From NCBI RefSeq assembly GCF_008630635.1, contig NZ_CP043869.1, positions 124,001 to 188,000 on the forward strand: a stretch of 64,000 nt of DNA, read 5' to 3'. The notes under the pieces were generated by a model. That model made no database searches. It was not told the origin of the DNA and saw only the letters and a list, made by a program, of their open reading frames with translations. Source of the stretch: Neptunomonas concharum. GTDB lineage: Bacteria > Pseudomonadota > Gammaproteobacteria > Pseudomonadales > Balneatricaceae. A program made the translations under genes and the position numbers. This document shows positions 51,299 to 60,914 of this stretch, piece by piece (positions within the stretch are counted from its first letter, which is position 1; each line of letters opens with the position of its first letter).

Positions 51299-52345
51299 TC
51301 AGTGTGGGGTGTAGGTTTCCAGTAATTTTTTTACTGGAGCAGCCAGCCCAATATTTTGTGGTTGGCGTATGTTATACCAGAGTGTGGGATTTCCTTCCAT
51401 GACACAGTCTGTAGGGTTATTGATGGGGATGCGTACTGGTGTGATATCTAAATGGAAGTGACTAAAGGTATGCCTGAGTGGCTCAAGGGGCTGTGCGCGA
51501 TCCAGATTAAGGGAAAAGCCCGTAATGCTCTCAGCATCCCTTAGGTCTTGCACTTCAGGTAAGCACCATAATCCCCCCCACAATCCACTGGGTGGTCGTT
51601 GCTGTAGGAGTGTTTTCCCGTCGCTGTCTTGTAGCAGCAGCATGAGTGTCTGTTTAGTGGGAATCTTCTTTTTGGGCTTTGGATGTGGGTAGTCTGTCGG
51701 TCGACCTGTTAGATAGGCGGCGCAGTGTGTTTGTAAAGGGCATAGTAGGCAGCTGGGTTTGCTACGGGTGCATAGGGTTGCCCCCATATCCATCATCGCT
51801 TGAGTATAGTCACCGACACGTTCGTTCGGTGTGTTTTGCTCTGCGTATTGCCATAAACGCTTGAGATTGGCTGTGCTGCCGGGCCAGCCATCGAGTGCGT
51901 AATATCGTGCTAATACCCGTTTGACATTACCGTCGAGAATGGCTGCTCGCTTGCCTGTTGATATCGATAAGATAGCACCGGCTGTGGATCGACCTATGCC
52001 GGGTAGCTGTTCTAGCTCCTCGACCGTTTCGGGGAAGTCGCCTTGGTAATCTTGGCTTATAATCTGTGCAGTTTTATGCAAATTGCGTGCGCGGGCGTAA
52101 TAGCCCAGCCCTGTCCATAGATGTAGAACTTCGTCTTGAGGCGCGTTTGCCAAAGCATCGATGTCAGGGAAGCGCTCTATGAATCGTTCAAAATAGGGGA
52201 TAACGGTAGTCACCTGCGTTTGTTGCAGCATGATTTCGGAGATCCATGTGAAGTAGGCGGTTTTTTTACGTTGCCACGGTAGATTGTGGCGGCCGTGCTG
52301 GTCAAACCAGTCCAACACGGCTTTACTGAATGAAGGAGTTGTCAT
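51299..52345 (-). CDS. mutY: A/G-specific adenine glycosylase
   Basis: A 348-residue MutY that removes adenine mispaired with 8-oxoguanine. The catalytic Glu is in [10 protein letters not shown], the HhH motif is [16 protein letters not shown], the catalytic Asp is in [12 protein letters not shown], and the 4Fe-4S loop is CTRSKPSC-x2-C-x5-C. The C-terminal MutT-like domain (about 225-345) recognises 8-oxoG. It lies 3 nt after the AsmA-like gene and 20 nt before yggX. Confidence 0.97.
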   Translation of the reverse strand: MTTPSFSKAVLDWFDQHGRHNLPWQRKKTAYFTWISEIMLQQTQVTTVIPYFERFIERFPDIDALANAPQDEVLHLWTGLGYYARARNLHKTAQIISQDYQGDFPETVEELEQLPGIGRSTAGAILSISTGKRAAILDGNVKRVLARYYALDGWPGSTANLKRLWQYAEQNTPNERVGDYTQAMMDMGATLCTRSKPSCLLCPLQTHCAAYLTGRPTDYPHPKPKKKIPTKQTLMLLLQDSDGKTLLQQRPPSGLWGGLWCLPEVQDLRDAESITGFSLNLDRAQPLEPLRHTFSHFHLDITPVRIPINNPTDCVMEGNPTLWYNIRQPQNIGLAAPVKKLLETYTPH

Positions 52346-52348
52346 TGC

Positions 52349-54481
52349 TTATTTAAATAATCCTTTAAGCAAGCCTTTAACGGCCTCATCATCTTTGAGT
52401 TTATCTTTAAGTTGATCTTTGACTTTGTTGCCAAGCTCTTCTTTTACCTTATCGGTCACTGCTTTTTTAAGAATATCTCGGATGATGCGGGTATCAGGTT
52501 TACAGAGCTCAGTTGGCTCTTGATCAAATGACCCTTTGCAGCGAACAGGCCACTCTACACCTTCAAGGCGGTTATTTACCGGACAGGTCTTTTTAAAGAG
52601 ATTTTCTTGAATCACCAAGGCAAGCTGATAATCCACCAATGCATTGGGTAAGTCGACAGCGCCCTGACCTTTGACGAGCATAGCGTCGAGCTGGGCTTTC
52701 AAGTCCTGATTGCTGATTACACCGTTTTTAATACTGAAATTACCGCCCATTTTGGCAAACGGTGTTGAGGTGTCGACCGTTTGTGCTGGTGCGGTTGTGC
52801 CTAGCGCTGACAGTGTATTGATGGTTTGGCAGATCTCTTGAGCCATGTTAATACCGTTAACAACACCATTGGAGACTGAGAGGTTGGCGCTGCCGTTAGC
52901 TTGGTTAATGAGGCTATGGATCGACTGGCCTTGCGTTGTGATAGAGGAAGAAGAGCTGAGTGTGCCTGTGATGGCGGGTTGGCTTTCTCCGGTGAGCGCG
53001 ACCAGCATATCGCCTATCTGAATGCCGTTGACCGATTTTTCGCTAGAGATTTTTAACGGGGCCTTACGGGCATCAAGAACCACTTTGTTTTTTACGCTGC
53101 CGCCATACAGGTTAACGTTAAGCCGAGGGATCTCCACAAGGCCTTTGTTAGCATTAACAGAAACATCGACGTTGCTGAGTTTCATTTTATTAGCGGTGAC
53201 ATCTTTGATCGTGAGCGCGGCAGCTAAATTAAGTTGTTGCAAAGGCTCAAGTGGAATGATCTCCTCTTTGCTATAGCCTTGATTGCTGCCTTGTTTGGTG
53301 TCTGTTTTTTCGGTTGAGACGGTTTGTGAAGCTGGTGGCAAGTAGCGGTCTACATTGATGCGGTCGCCTGCAAGCTTGACGTTAATACGGCCGGTTTTGA
53401 AATTCATGCCTGCATTACCTTGCAACGCTGTGTCATCCAATTTTATATCTAAAAGATCAGTATTGATGGCGTTGCTATTACCGCTGAAACTGCTATTGAG
53501 ACTGATGTGTTTCAGTACGTTGGGATCGGTGGTTTCAATCGGTGCTTGGCCAAGGGAGGTAAGCAGGGAATTAAGCGCGAAAGGTTCGGCAGAGATTGAG
53601 CCGGCCATTGTCAATGTGTCTAAATCTTTGATATCAAGCTTGCCGCTGAGCTTTAGGTCGGCAAATGTTGCGGCCCAAGCATCCACTATTAGGCTTCGTT
53701 TCAGTAAATCCAGCTGAATAGTATCGGACTGAGCAGCTAGTTGTAGGTTTGCTCCATTTTGCAGCTCCAAATCGCCTGCTAGGTTGTTGATAGTGTACTG
53801 TTGGCGGGATAGATCCATGACCGCTTGGCTAGTTAATTGCGCAGCAGCTTGTAGTGTGGTCTTGCTTCCTTGGGTTTGTTTGAGCAGTAAGCCAAGAGTC
53901 AGATTAAAAGGTTGGTTATTTTGGATACGATCAGTGGTTAAGTTGACATTGGATAGCTGGCTGGTCTGTCCGCTTTGATCATCTTGATAGGTGATCAAAG
54001 CATTGCTGAGCTGAATGCTTTCAATGTCTAATGTCAGCTCTGATCCACTGGCTTCTTGGTTAGCTTGAGTGTCTGGTAAATTGGCGGAAGATGGCGGGCT
54101 AATCCAGTTGGTGTTGCCTTCTTTATCTTTTACTAAATTCAGCTTAAGCCCATTGATAACAATGTTGCTCATCTGAACCTGCCCTGAGAAGAGTGGGGCG
54201 AGTTTAACTGACACCTCCGCACGGCCCAAGTGAGCCAGCGGAGCTCTTTGTGGGAAGTTAGCATCAATCTCTGCGACAGAAAGGCCAAGCCACGGGAATA
54301 CTGACCAGCTGATCTCACCGCCAATCTTTAATTCAATTCCGCTTTTCTCAAGCGCTGCCTGTTCTATCTCTGCTTTGAAATCGTTTGGATTAAAGAAAGC
54401 GCCGAGGATGGCACCGCCCGCTGCCACCAATACGGCACATATGGCGACAAGTCCAAGAACGATTTTGATCAACTTACCCAT
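52349..54481 (-). CDS. AsmA-family membrane-anchored protein
   Basis: A 710-residue AsmA-like protein with an N-terminal membrane anchor (about 6-30, GLVAICAVLVAAGGAILGAFF), an N-terminal AsmA domain, a long beta-rich periplasmic stretch and a C-terminal AsmA_2 region (about 440-650). The Lys/Asp-rich end (KDKLKDDEAVK) is typical of the pseudomonad copy beside mutY. Members of the family are bridge-like lipid transfer proteins between inner and outer membranes. It heads the asmA-mutY-yggX unit. Confidence 0.9.
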   Translation of the reverse strand: MGKLIKIVLGLVAICAVLVAAGGAILGAFFNPNDFKAEIEQAALEKSGIELKIGGEISWSVFPWLGLSVAEIDANFPQRAPLAHLGRAEVSVKLAPLFSGQVQMSNIVINGLKLNLVKDKEGNTNWISPPSSANLPDTQANQEASGSELTLDIESIQLSNALITYQDDQSGQTSQLSNVNLTTDRIQNNQPFNLTLGLLLKQTQGSKTTLQAAAQLTSQAVMDLSRQQYTINNLAGDLELQNGANLQLAAQSDTIQLDLLKRSLIVDAWAATFADLKLSGKLDIKDLDTLTMAGSISAEPFALNSLLTSLGQAPIETTDPNVLKHISLNSSFSGNSNAINTDLLDIKLDDTALQGNAGMNFKTGRINVKLAGDRINVDRYLPPASQTVSTEKTDTKQGSNQGYSKEEIIPLEPLQQLNLAAALTIKDVTANKMKLSNVDVSVNANKGLVEIPRLNVNLYGGSVKNKVVLDARKAPLKISSEKSVNGIQIGDMLVALTGESQPAITGTLSSSSSITTQGQSIHSLINQANGSANLSVSNGVVNGINMAQEICQTINTLSALGTTAPAQTVDTSTPFAKMGGNFSIKNGVISNQDLKAQLDAMLVKGQGAVDLPNALVDYQLALVIQENLFKKTCPVNNRLEGVEWPVRCKGSFDQEPTELCKPDTRIIRDILKKAVTDKVKEELGNKVKDQLKDKLKDDEAVKGLLKGLFK

Positions 54482-54663
54482 AGCAACGCCCTTCTAGGTT
54501 CTTTTATAGTTTAGCCAACACTGTTACAGAGACCCAGTGTAACGAATTATCGCTATAGAATGCATGTAAGATGTGAATCGTGGGTTAATTGTTTGTTGCG
54601 GTGCATCCTGAGTCAGGTAGATATATAATAAGTCTTTTCTGTTTCTTATCAGCGGAGAGCAGC

Positions 54664-55257
54664 ATGTCTGATCGCAAGGCCACAGTAAATCGGGAAACTC
54701 TGGAAACTCAGATTACCATCTCCATCAATTTGGATGGCACCGGGCAGTTCAGCGCAGATACCGGTGTTCCTTTTTTGGAGCATATGATGGATCAGATTGC
54801 TCGCCACGGCCTTATCGACCTGAGCATTGAAGCCAATGGCGATATCTATATTGACGATCACCACACGGTAGAAGATATCGGTATTACGTTAGGACAAGCG
54901 TTTAAACAAGCCGTGGGAGATAAAACCGGTATTCGTCGATATGGACACGCTTATGTGCCTCTGGATGAAGCTTTATCTCGTGTGGTTATCGACTTCTCGG
55001 GCCGCCCTGGGCTCAGCTTTAATTGCGATTTTACGCGCGCATCCATTGGTCGATTAGATACCCAGCTGTTTTGGGAGTTTTTCCAAGGCTTTGTAAACCA
55101 TGCAGGCGTCACATTGCACATTGATAATATCAAAGGCTTTAATGCTCACCACCAAGCGGAAACGATCTTTAAAGCGTTTGGGCGCGCACTGCGGATGGCG
55201 CTAGAAGTTGATCCACGAGCAGAGACCATGATGCCTTCAACCAAGGGTGTGCTCTAA
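54664..55257 (+). CDS. hisB: Imidazoleglycerol-phosphate dehydratase
   Basis: A 197-residue HisB, the monofunctional dehydratase of histidine synthesis. The ATG at 54664 with GGAGA upstream is chosen; a longer frame from 54589 lacks any similarity. The Mn-binding His motifs [11 protein letters not shown] and [14 protein letters not shown] are both present, as is the FLEHMMDQ segment. hisH starts 2 nt downstream. Confidence 0.96.
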   Translation: MSDRKATVNRETLETQITISINLDGTGQFSADTGVPFLEHMMDQIARHGLIDLSIEANGDIYIDDHHTVEDIGITLGQAFKQAVGDKTGIRRYGHAYVPLDEALSRVVIDFSGRPGLSFNCDFTRASIGRLDTQLFWEFFQGFVNHAGVTLHIDNIKGFNAHHQAETIFKAFGRALRMALEVDPRAETMMPSTKGVL

Positions 55258-55259
55258 CC

Positions 55260-55907
55260 ATGAGTAGTATTGCGGTTATTGATTATGGGATGGGGAACCT
55301 GCACTCGGTTGCTAAAGCTTTAGAACATGTCCAACCAGGTGTGGATGTTTGGGTCACATCAGACCCTAAAAAAGTCGCCGAAGCAGATCGTGTATTGCTA
55401 CCCGGTGTGGGGGCGATTCGCGATTGTATGGCTGAAATTTATAAGCAAGGTGTAGACAAAGAAGTTGCCGAAGCGATCCGCTCTGGTCGACCCTTTCTAG
55501 GTATTTGTGTTGGCTATCAAGCGTTAATGCAAGTGTCGCAAGAAAATGGTGGCATTGATTGTCTAGGCGAATTTGAAGGTAGTGTGAACTATTTTGGTGA
55601 CCATCTTCTAGATGCTCAGGGCGAACGCCTTAAAGTGCCGCATATGGGTTGGAACCAGGTTCAGCAAACGATTGATCACCCACTCTGGAACAACATTGAA
55701 GATGGCAGCCGCTTTTACTTTGTACACAGCTACTATGTGAAAGCAGCGCAACGAGCGCAAGTGGCTGCGACCTGTGAATACGGTGTGAAATTTGATGTGG
55801 CACTGAGTCATGACAATGTATTTGCGGTGCAATTTCACCCAGAAAAGAGTCATACAGCCGGTTTGCAGCTATTAAAAAACTTCCTGAATTGGGATGGAAA
55901 GCCCTAA
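55260..55907 (+). CDS. hisH: Imidazole glycerol phosphate synthase glutaminase subunit
   Basis: A 215-residue HisH glutaminase that supplies ammonia to HisF. The nucleophile Cys is in GICVGYQAL (VGYQ where most copies read VGMQ or GMQ), with the His-Glu pair in [15 protein letters not shown] and the N-terminal [10 protein letters not shown]. It lies 2 nt after hisB and 41 nt before hisF. Confidence 0.95.
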   Translation: MSSIAVIDYGMGNLHSVAKALEHVQPGVDVWVTSDPKKVAEADRVLLPGVGAIRDCMAEIYKQGVDKEVAEAIRSGRPFLGICVGYQALMQVSQENGGIDCLGEFEGSVNYFGDHLLDAQGERLKVPHMGWNQVQQTIDHPLWNNIEDGSRFYFVHSYYVKAAQRAQVAATCEYGVKFDVALSHDNVFAVQFHPEKSHTAGLQLLKNFLNWDGKP

Positions 55908-55948
55908 GTCGTGCACCTGATGGCCCATAGAGGGTACGGAGAATTAAC

Positions 55949-56722
55949 ATGGCATTAGCCAAACGCATTATTCCTTGTCTGGATGTTGAAAACGGTCGTG
56001 TTGTTAAAGGCGTGCAGTTTGTTGATATTCGAGATGCAGGCGATCCTGTTGAAGTCGCAAAGCGCTATGATGAAGCAGGCGCGGATGAGATCACCTTTTT
56101 GGACATTACGGCGACCCATGAAGGACGCGATACCATGGTGCATACAGTCGAGCGTATGGCCTCACAAGTCTTTATTCCATTGACCGTCGGTGGTGGTATC
56201 CGCACTTGTGAAGATATTCGCACGATGTTGAATGCGGGTGCTGATAAAGTCTCAATCAACAGTGCGGCTGTGTTTAATCCGGAGTTTGTGCGCGAAGCCT
56301 CAGAACGCTTTGGTTCGCAATGTATCGTAGTAGCCATTGATGCCAAGAAAGTCTCTGCTGAAGGCGAACCTGATCGTTGGGAAATTTTCACGCACGGAGG
56401 CCGAAAGCCGACGGGTTTAGATGCCGTTGAATGGGCGAAGAAAATGGTCGAGCTAGGCGCCGGTGAAATTTTGCTGACCTCGATGGATCAGGATGGTGTG
56501 AAGAATGGTTATGATCTCGGTGTGACCCGTGCGATTTCTGAAGCGGTGAGTGTGCCGGTGATAGCATCGGGTGGCGTTGGCAATCTTGATCATCTGGTCG
56601 AGGGAATTCTTGAGGGTAAAGCGGATGCGGTGTTAGCGGCCTCTATTTTCCACTTCAATGAATATAGCATCCCTCAAGCAAAAGCGTATATGCATGATCG
56701 GGGTATAGAAGTTCGGCTATAG
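55949..56722 (+). CDS. hisF: Imidazole glycerol phosphate synthase cyclase subunit
   Basis: A 257-residue HisF (beta/alpha barrel) that forms imidazole-glycerol phosphate and AICAR from PRFAR with HisH. The catalytic Asps are in [15 protein letters not shown] and [15 protein letters not shown]. Its SD (GGAGAATTAAC) lies in the 41-nt gap after hisH. hisA, which normally stands between hisH and hisF, is absent. Confidence 0.96.
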   Translation: MALAKRIIPCLDVENGRVVKGVQFVDIRDAGDPVEVAKRYDEAGADEITFLDITATHEGRDTMVHTVERMASQVFIPLTVGGGIRTCEDIRTMLNAGADKVSINSAAVFNPEFVREASERFGSQCIVVAIDAKKVSAEGEPDRWEIFTHGGRKPTGLDAVEWAKKMVELGAGEILLTSMDQDGVKNGYDLGVTRAISEAVSVPVIASGGVGNLDHLVEGILEGKADAVLAASIFHFNEYSIPQAKAYMHDRGIEVRL

Positions 56723-56733
56723 TTGATTCAGAT

Positions 56734-56761
56734 AAGCCCGTCCATGTGTCGGGCTTTTTTA
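56734..56761 (+). terminator. Rho-independent terminator after hisF
   Basis: AAGCCCG (56734-56740) pairs with CGGGCTT (56750-56756), followed by six T residues: a standard intrinsic terminator ending the his unit. Confidence 0.85.
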
Positions 56762-56777
56762 TGTTAGGAAGACACCC

Positions 56778-57842
56778 ATGAAAAAGGTTCTATTAATTGC
56801 GATTAGCGGGTTGGTCATAATTAACGCTTATGCCACCGAGGTTACTCTAACTCCTGTTCAAGTTAGTACGTTGGAAGCGATCGTTGATCAGGCGAGCTAC
56901 AGGGCTCCAGCGAAGGTAGTCAATGAGCAACACCTTGATGTTAGCGTAGAGATAAGTGGCTTACTGAATGCATTCGAAGTGAGAGTGGGTGATAGAGTTG
57001 CTAAAGGTGATTTATTAGCGCGCTTTGATTGTCAGGATTATCAGCTATTAGGTGAACAAGCGCGACATAGCGTGGTGGCGTTAAATAGCCAGCTTACCTT
57101 AGCTCAGCAACAGCTTAAACGTGCCCGTGCACTACAAAAAACGGGTAGTGCCTCCGTAGAGTTATTAAATCAGCGTCAAACCGAATTTAATGCATTAAGC
57201 GCCCAAGTTAAAGGGCAGCAAGTTCATTTGCAGCAAGCTGAACGTGATATCTCCCGATGCGAAGTGAGAGCCCCGTTTTCTGGGGTAGTTACTCAGGTGA
57301 AAACGGCGGCAGGTGCTTGGTTATCTGTGGGTAGTCCAGTCCTTCGATTGCTCAGTGATAATGGCATGGAAGTAAGTGCAAACTTACAGCAGCACCTGCT
57401 CAGTACGTTGGATGATGCCGACAAAATAGTATTTCGCTTAGGACAAGATAGCTACCTACTGAAGCTAAGATCATCTATCCCTTTTATTAATGAAACTACT
57501 CGAACCCAAGAGGTACGTTTCATTTTTGAACGTGCTAAAGCGCTAACGGGAGCGGTTGGTGAGTTGGTATGGCAGTCGTCAGAGCTGCGCTTGCCACCTG
57601 AGTATTTGGTCAAACGAGAAGGTGTATTGGGTGTCATGTTAGCAGAAGCTGATAAGGCGAGATTCTGGCCTTTGTCCGATGCACGAGAAGGGCAGTCGGT
57701 TAATGTTGAGCTTTCCCCAGACGTGTTGGTCATTATTCAAGGGCAGCATGTCGTGAATGAAGGCTCAATGATTTTTGTAGAAAGTGCTACTACTGAAAAA
57801 GCTTCTGGAGCAATGGATAATGCTACAACGTCTGCTCAATAA
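56778..57842 (+). CDS. RND efflux periplasmic adaptor
   Basis: A 354-residue membrane-fusion protein with a signal peptide (about 1-19), a biotinyl-lipoyl-like half (about 58-90, LARFDCQDYQ), a coiled-coil hairpin (about 95-150, LTLAQQQLKRARALQKTGSAS) and the second lipoyl half (ERDISRCEVRAPFSGVVTQV). It bridges the RND pump to an outer-membrane channel. The pump gene overlaps its end by 23 nt. No outer-membrane channel gene or local regulator follows, so a shared TolC is expected. Confidence 0.9.
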   Translation: MKKVLLIAISGLVIINAYATEVTLTPVQVSTLEAIVDQASYRAPAKVVNEQHLDVSVEISGLLNAFEVRVGDRVAKGDLLARFDCQDYQLLGEQARHSVVALNSQLTLAQQQLKRARALQKTGSASVELLNQRQTEFNALSAQVKGQQVHLQQAERDISRCEVRAPFSGVVTQVKTAAGAWLSVGSPVLRLLSDNGMEVSANLQQHLLSTLDDADKIVFRLGQDSYLLKLRSSIPFINETTRTQEVRFIFERAKALTGAVGELVWQSSELRLPPEYLVKREGVLGVMLAEADKARFWPLSDAREGQSVNVELSPDVLVIIQGQHVVNEGSMIFVESATTEKASGAMDNATTSAQ

Positions 57843-60800
57843 CCATGTCTTAGCGAACCTGACGTTTGTGCTGGTGCTGATGATCGGCGCGATCGCTTAC
57901 ATGATGCTGCCCCGCCAGCAAGATCCTACTATTAACTTTAACTGGATAGCGGTCACAACCGCCTTGCCTGGGGCGACGGCACAAGATGTTGAGCTGCGCG
58001 TTACCAATCCATTAGAAGATGCGGTGAGGTCAATCTCGGATATTCGCTTTGTATCGTCTAATAGTCGAGAAGGGATCTCCAGTATGTTGATCCGCTTCGA
58101 AGATATTGATGATCGCACCTTTGATAAACATGTCAGCTCGATTCGGCGGGAAATTCAAAATGCTGAAGCTGATCTTCCGGCAGAAGCAACGGATCCTTTT
58201 ATCTTAGAAATCACATCATCGAATGCATTCCCAAGCGTGATGGTGGCCGTAACGGCCTTGTCAGATGGCGATAATCTACGCCAGCAGGCGGTTAATATTG
58301 AGCAAGATTTAGAACGCTTAAAAGGCGTTGAGCGTGTTGACCCTGTCGCGTTGGATGATCCTGAATTACAAGTAAATCTTAACTTGGATCGCTTGCAGGC
58401 TTTGGGTATTTCTCCCACACAAGTGTCCGATTCGGTTGCCTTATGGTTCAGAGACGTTTCGGCAGGTAGCGTCAATGTTGGCGATCAAGGTTGGTTGGTG
58501 AGGTTGGCAGGCCGAAATGCAGAAGCGGATAAGGTTGCCGAAATCCCTTTGGTCGGGGCGGGAGGAGATATTCGCCTGCAGCGTATCGCTGATGTTGTCC
58601 GTTCCCACGAAAAGTCTACGCAGTTAGCGAGAGTTGATGGTCGCCCCGCTGTGATGATGGCGGTCATGAAGAAGGAGAGTGCCAATACGCTTGAGTTAGT
58701 CGAGCGCGTCAAAAGCTATCTTGATGAGCGCAATCAGCTTGAAGTGCAGACAGGCGTACGGCTTCTTGTGATCGATGATCAAACGGTGCCGACTCGTGAA
58801 GCGATCACCTTGATGCAAAATAATGCCAGCATTGGTCTGCTTTTAGTTTTGCTAGTCGCTTGGCTATTTCTCGGTATGCGGATCGCTATACTCACCGCGA
58901 TCGGTATTCCTTTTATTTTGGCAGGTACTTTTTGGGTGCTTTGGTCGATGGGCGAAACCCTCAATGTTGTGGCGCTATTAGGCGTAGTGATCGTGCTGGG
59001 GATGTTGGTTGATGATGCTGTAGTCGTCGTAGAAGCCATCTATTATCGGCTGCAACATGGGACTCATCCAATGGAGGCGGCGATCGAATCCTTACAAGAG
59101 GTGGCTCAGCCAGTTGCCAGTGCCGTGTTAACGACAATGGCCGCTTTTTTACCCTTGATGCTGTTACCAGGTATTTTGGGTGACTTCATGCGAGTGATCC
59201 CGATGGTCGTCACCATCGCCTTGGCTATTTCGCTGATCGAGGCTTTTTGGATGTTACCCGCCCATGTTCTGGTTGCTAAAATCCGCTTTGATAAACCCTC
59301 TCGTACCCAGTTACTGCGTCAGAAAATGACCAGTAACATACAGCGTTTCTATCTTCGCTTATTAGTGAAAACTCTCCGCCGACCGATTATCACGCTGTCG
59401 TCGATCGTACTGTTGTTTATGGGCTCTATCGGTTTGATCGGATCAGGTCAGATCAAGATGGATTTCTTTGCTTCAGATCCACTGCGATTATTCTACGTAA
59501 ACGTACAGATGCCGCCGGATATACCACTTGAAAAAACACTGCAAAAAGTTCTGGAGGTTGAGCAACGGGTAAAAGCACATCTGAATCCTGAGGATGTACG
59601 CGCTGTCGCAAGTTATGCAGGGCAGATGTTTACCGAGATGGAGCCATTTTTCGGCGATCAGTATGGCCAGATATTAGTGGGTCTTAAGCCTAAAAGTGCA
59701 GATAACCGTGATGTGGATGAGATTATAGAGGCGATGCGTGAAGATGTTACCCGTATAGCGGGCCCCGTTCGGGTATCTTTCTTGCGTATGGCCGGAGGCC
59801 CGCCCGTCTCCAAACCCATTAGCGTGAAAATTCGTGGTGATGACTACCAAGAGATTCGCCAAGCGGCTTCAGATATGCAAGCGATGTTATTGGATCTTCC
59901 CGGTGTTAAAGATATTGGTGATGATGCCGGTAGTGGCCGTATGTCGATGACGCTGAAGCCTGATTATACGGCGATTGCGGCTGCCGGATTGAATCCTTCA
60001 CAAGTCTTAAGGACGGTGCAACTGTTGGTCGATGGTGAAGTCGTTGCAGATATGCAATCGAAGGGCAGAAAACTGGAGGTGCGTGTTAAAGCCGCCACGC
60101 AAGCGTATCAGAATATTAATGACCTCCTGCTGTTCCGCTTACCTGATCACCAAGGCCGCATGATCCCCTTAAATGCGCTGGTTAGCGCAGAGTATGCTGA
60201 GAGTATTGGGAATATCCGCCACTATAATTTCCGTCGAGCGATCACGGTTGATGCGGATATTGAAGAGGGTGGCATGGATACGGTACAAGCGAATGCATGG
60301 CTTTTGGATAATTGGAATAAACAGTTACAGGCGAAGTATCCAGCGATCAACTTGGATTTTTCTGGAGAGTTAGATGATATCCAAGAAAGCATGGACTCTA
60401 TTGCCGTTCTTTTCCTGTTTGGTGTGGGGTTGATGTACCTCATCTTAGGAACGCAATTCTCAAGTTATTGGCAGCCTTTCATGATATTGGCGACCGTACC
60501 GATGGCTTTCACGGGTGTCGTGTTGGGTTTATGGGTGACGGGTAATCCCTTGAGTTTGTTCACTTTGTACGGTGTTGTAGCGTTAGCGGGAATTGCGGTG
60601 AATGCTGCGATTGTCTTGATCTCGGCCGCGAACCAGCGTCTTGATAAGGGGATGAGCGTATTACACGCAACACTCTATGCATCTCGGCGGCGTGTAATAC
60701 CTATTCTGATTACCTCGTTAACAACGATAGCGGGCTTGTTCTCTCTTGCAACGGGGTTAGGAGGTAAGTCGCTAATATGGGGGCCTGTAGCAACTTCAAT

Positions 60801-60888
60801 TGTCAGCGGTTTAGCTTTCTCTACCATCCTGACACTGTTTGTTGTGCCTTTGCTGTATCGACTGTTTATGAAACGGTCTGTAGGCTAG
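57820..60888 (+). CDS. RND efflux permease
   Basis: A 1022-residue RND pump of the HAE1 family. The ATG at 57820 has a GGAG SD 9 nt upstream; an earlier frame to 57784 lies inside the adaptor gene. It has twelve membrane segments, two large periplasmic loops and the proton-relay acidic pair in MLVDDAVVVVEAIYY (TM4). It probably exports hydrophobic toxins or metabolites. Its substrate cannot be read from the sequence. Confidence 0.93.
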   Translation: MLQRLLNNHVLANLTFVLVLMIGAIAYMMLPRQQDPTINFNWIAVTTALPGATAQDVELRVTNPLEDAVRSISDIRFVSSNSREGISSMLIRFEDIDDRTFDKHVSSIRREIQNAEADLPAEATDPFILEITSSNAFPSVMVAVTALSDGDNLRQQAVNIEQDLERLKGVERVDPVALDDPELQVNLNLDRLQALGISPTQVSDSVALWFRDVSAGSVNVGDQGWLVRLAGRNAEADKVAEIPLVGAGGDIRLQRIADVVRSHEKSTQLARVDGRPAVMMAVMKKESANTLELVERVKSYLDERNQLEVQTGVRLLVIDDQTVPTREAITLMQNNASIGLLLVLLVAWLFLGMRIAILTAIGIPFILAGTFWVLWSMGETLNVVALLGVVIVLGMLVDDAVVVVEAIYYRLQHGTHPMEAAIESLQEVAQPVASAVLTTMAAFLPLMLLPGILGDFMRVIPMVVTIALAISLIEAFWMLPAHVLVAKIRFDKPSRTQLLRQKMTSNIQRFYLRLLVKTLRRPIITLSSIVLLFMGSIGLIGSGQIKMDFFASDPLRLFYVNVQMPPDIPLEKTLQKVLEVEQRVKAHLNPEDVRAVASYAGQMFTEMEPFFGDQYGQILVGLKPKSADNRDVDEIIEAMREDVTRIAGPVRVSFLRMAGGPPVSKPISVKIRGDDYQEIRQAASDMQAMLLDLPGVKDIGDDAGSGRMSMTLKPDYTAIAAAGLNPSQVLRTVQLLVDGEVVADMQSKGRKLEVRVKAATQAYQNINDLLLFRLPDHQGRMIPLNALVSAEYAESIGNIRHYNFRRAITVDADIEEGGMDTVQANAWLLDNWNKQLQAKYPAINLDFSGELDDIQESMDSIAVLFLFGVGLMYLILGTQFSSYWQPFMILATVPMAFTGVVLGLWVTGNPLSLFTLYGVVALAGIAVNAAIVLISAANQRLDKGMSVLHATLYASRRRVIPILITSLTTIAGLFSLATGLGGKSLIWGPVATSIVSGLAFSTILTLFVVPLLYRLFMKRSVG

Positions 60889-60914
60889 ATATATTATTTA
60901 AGCCGCTTCTCTTC

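Noticed and set aside
57784-57819. Earlier start for the RND pump
   Set aside because: Those codons lie inside the adaptor gene and lack an SD; the ATG at 57820 has GGAG and the usual pump N-terminus.
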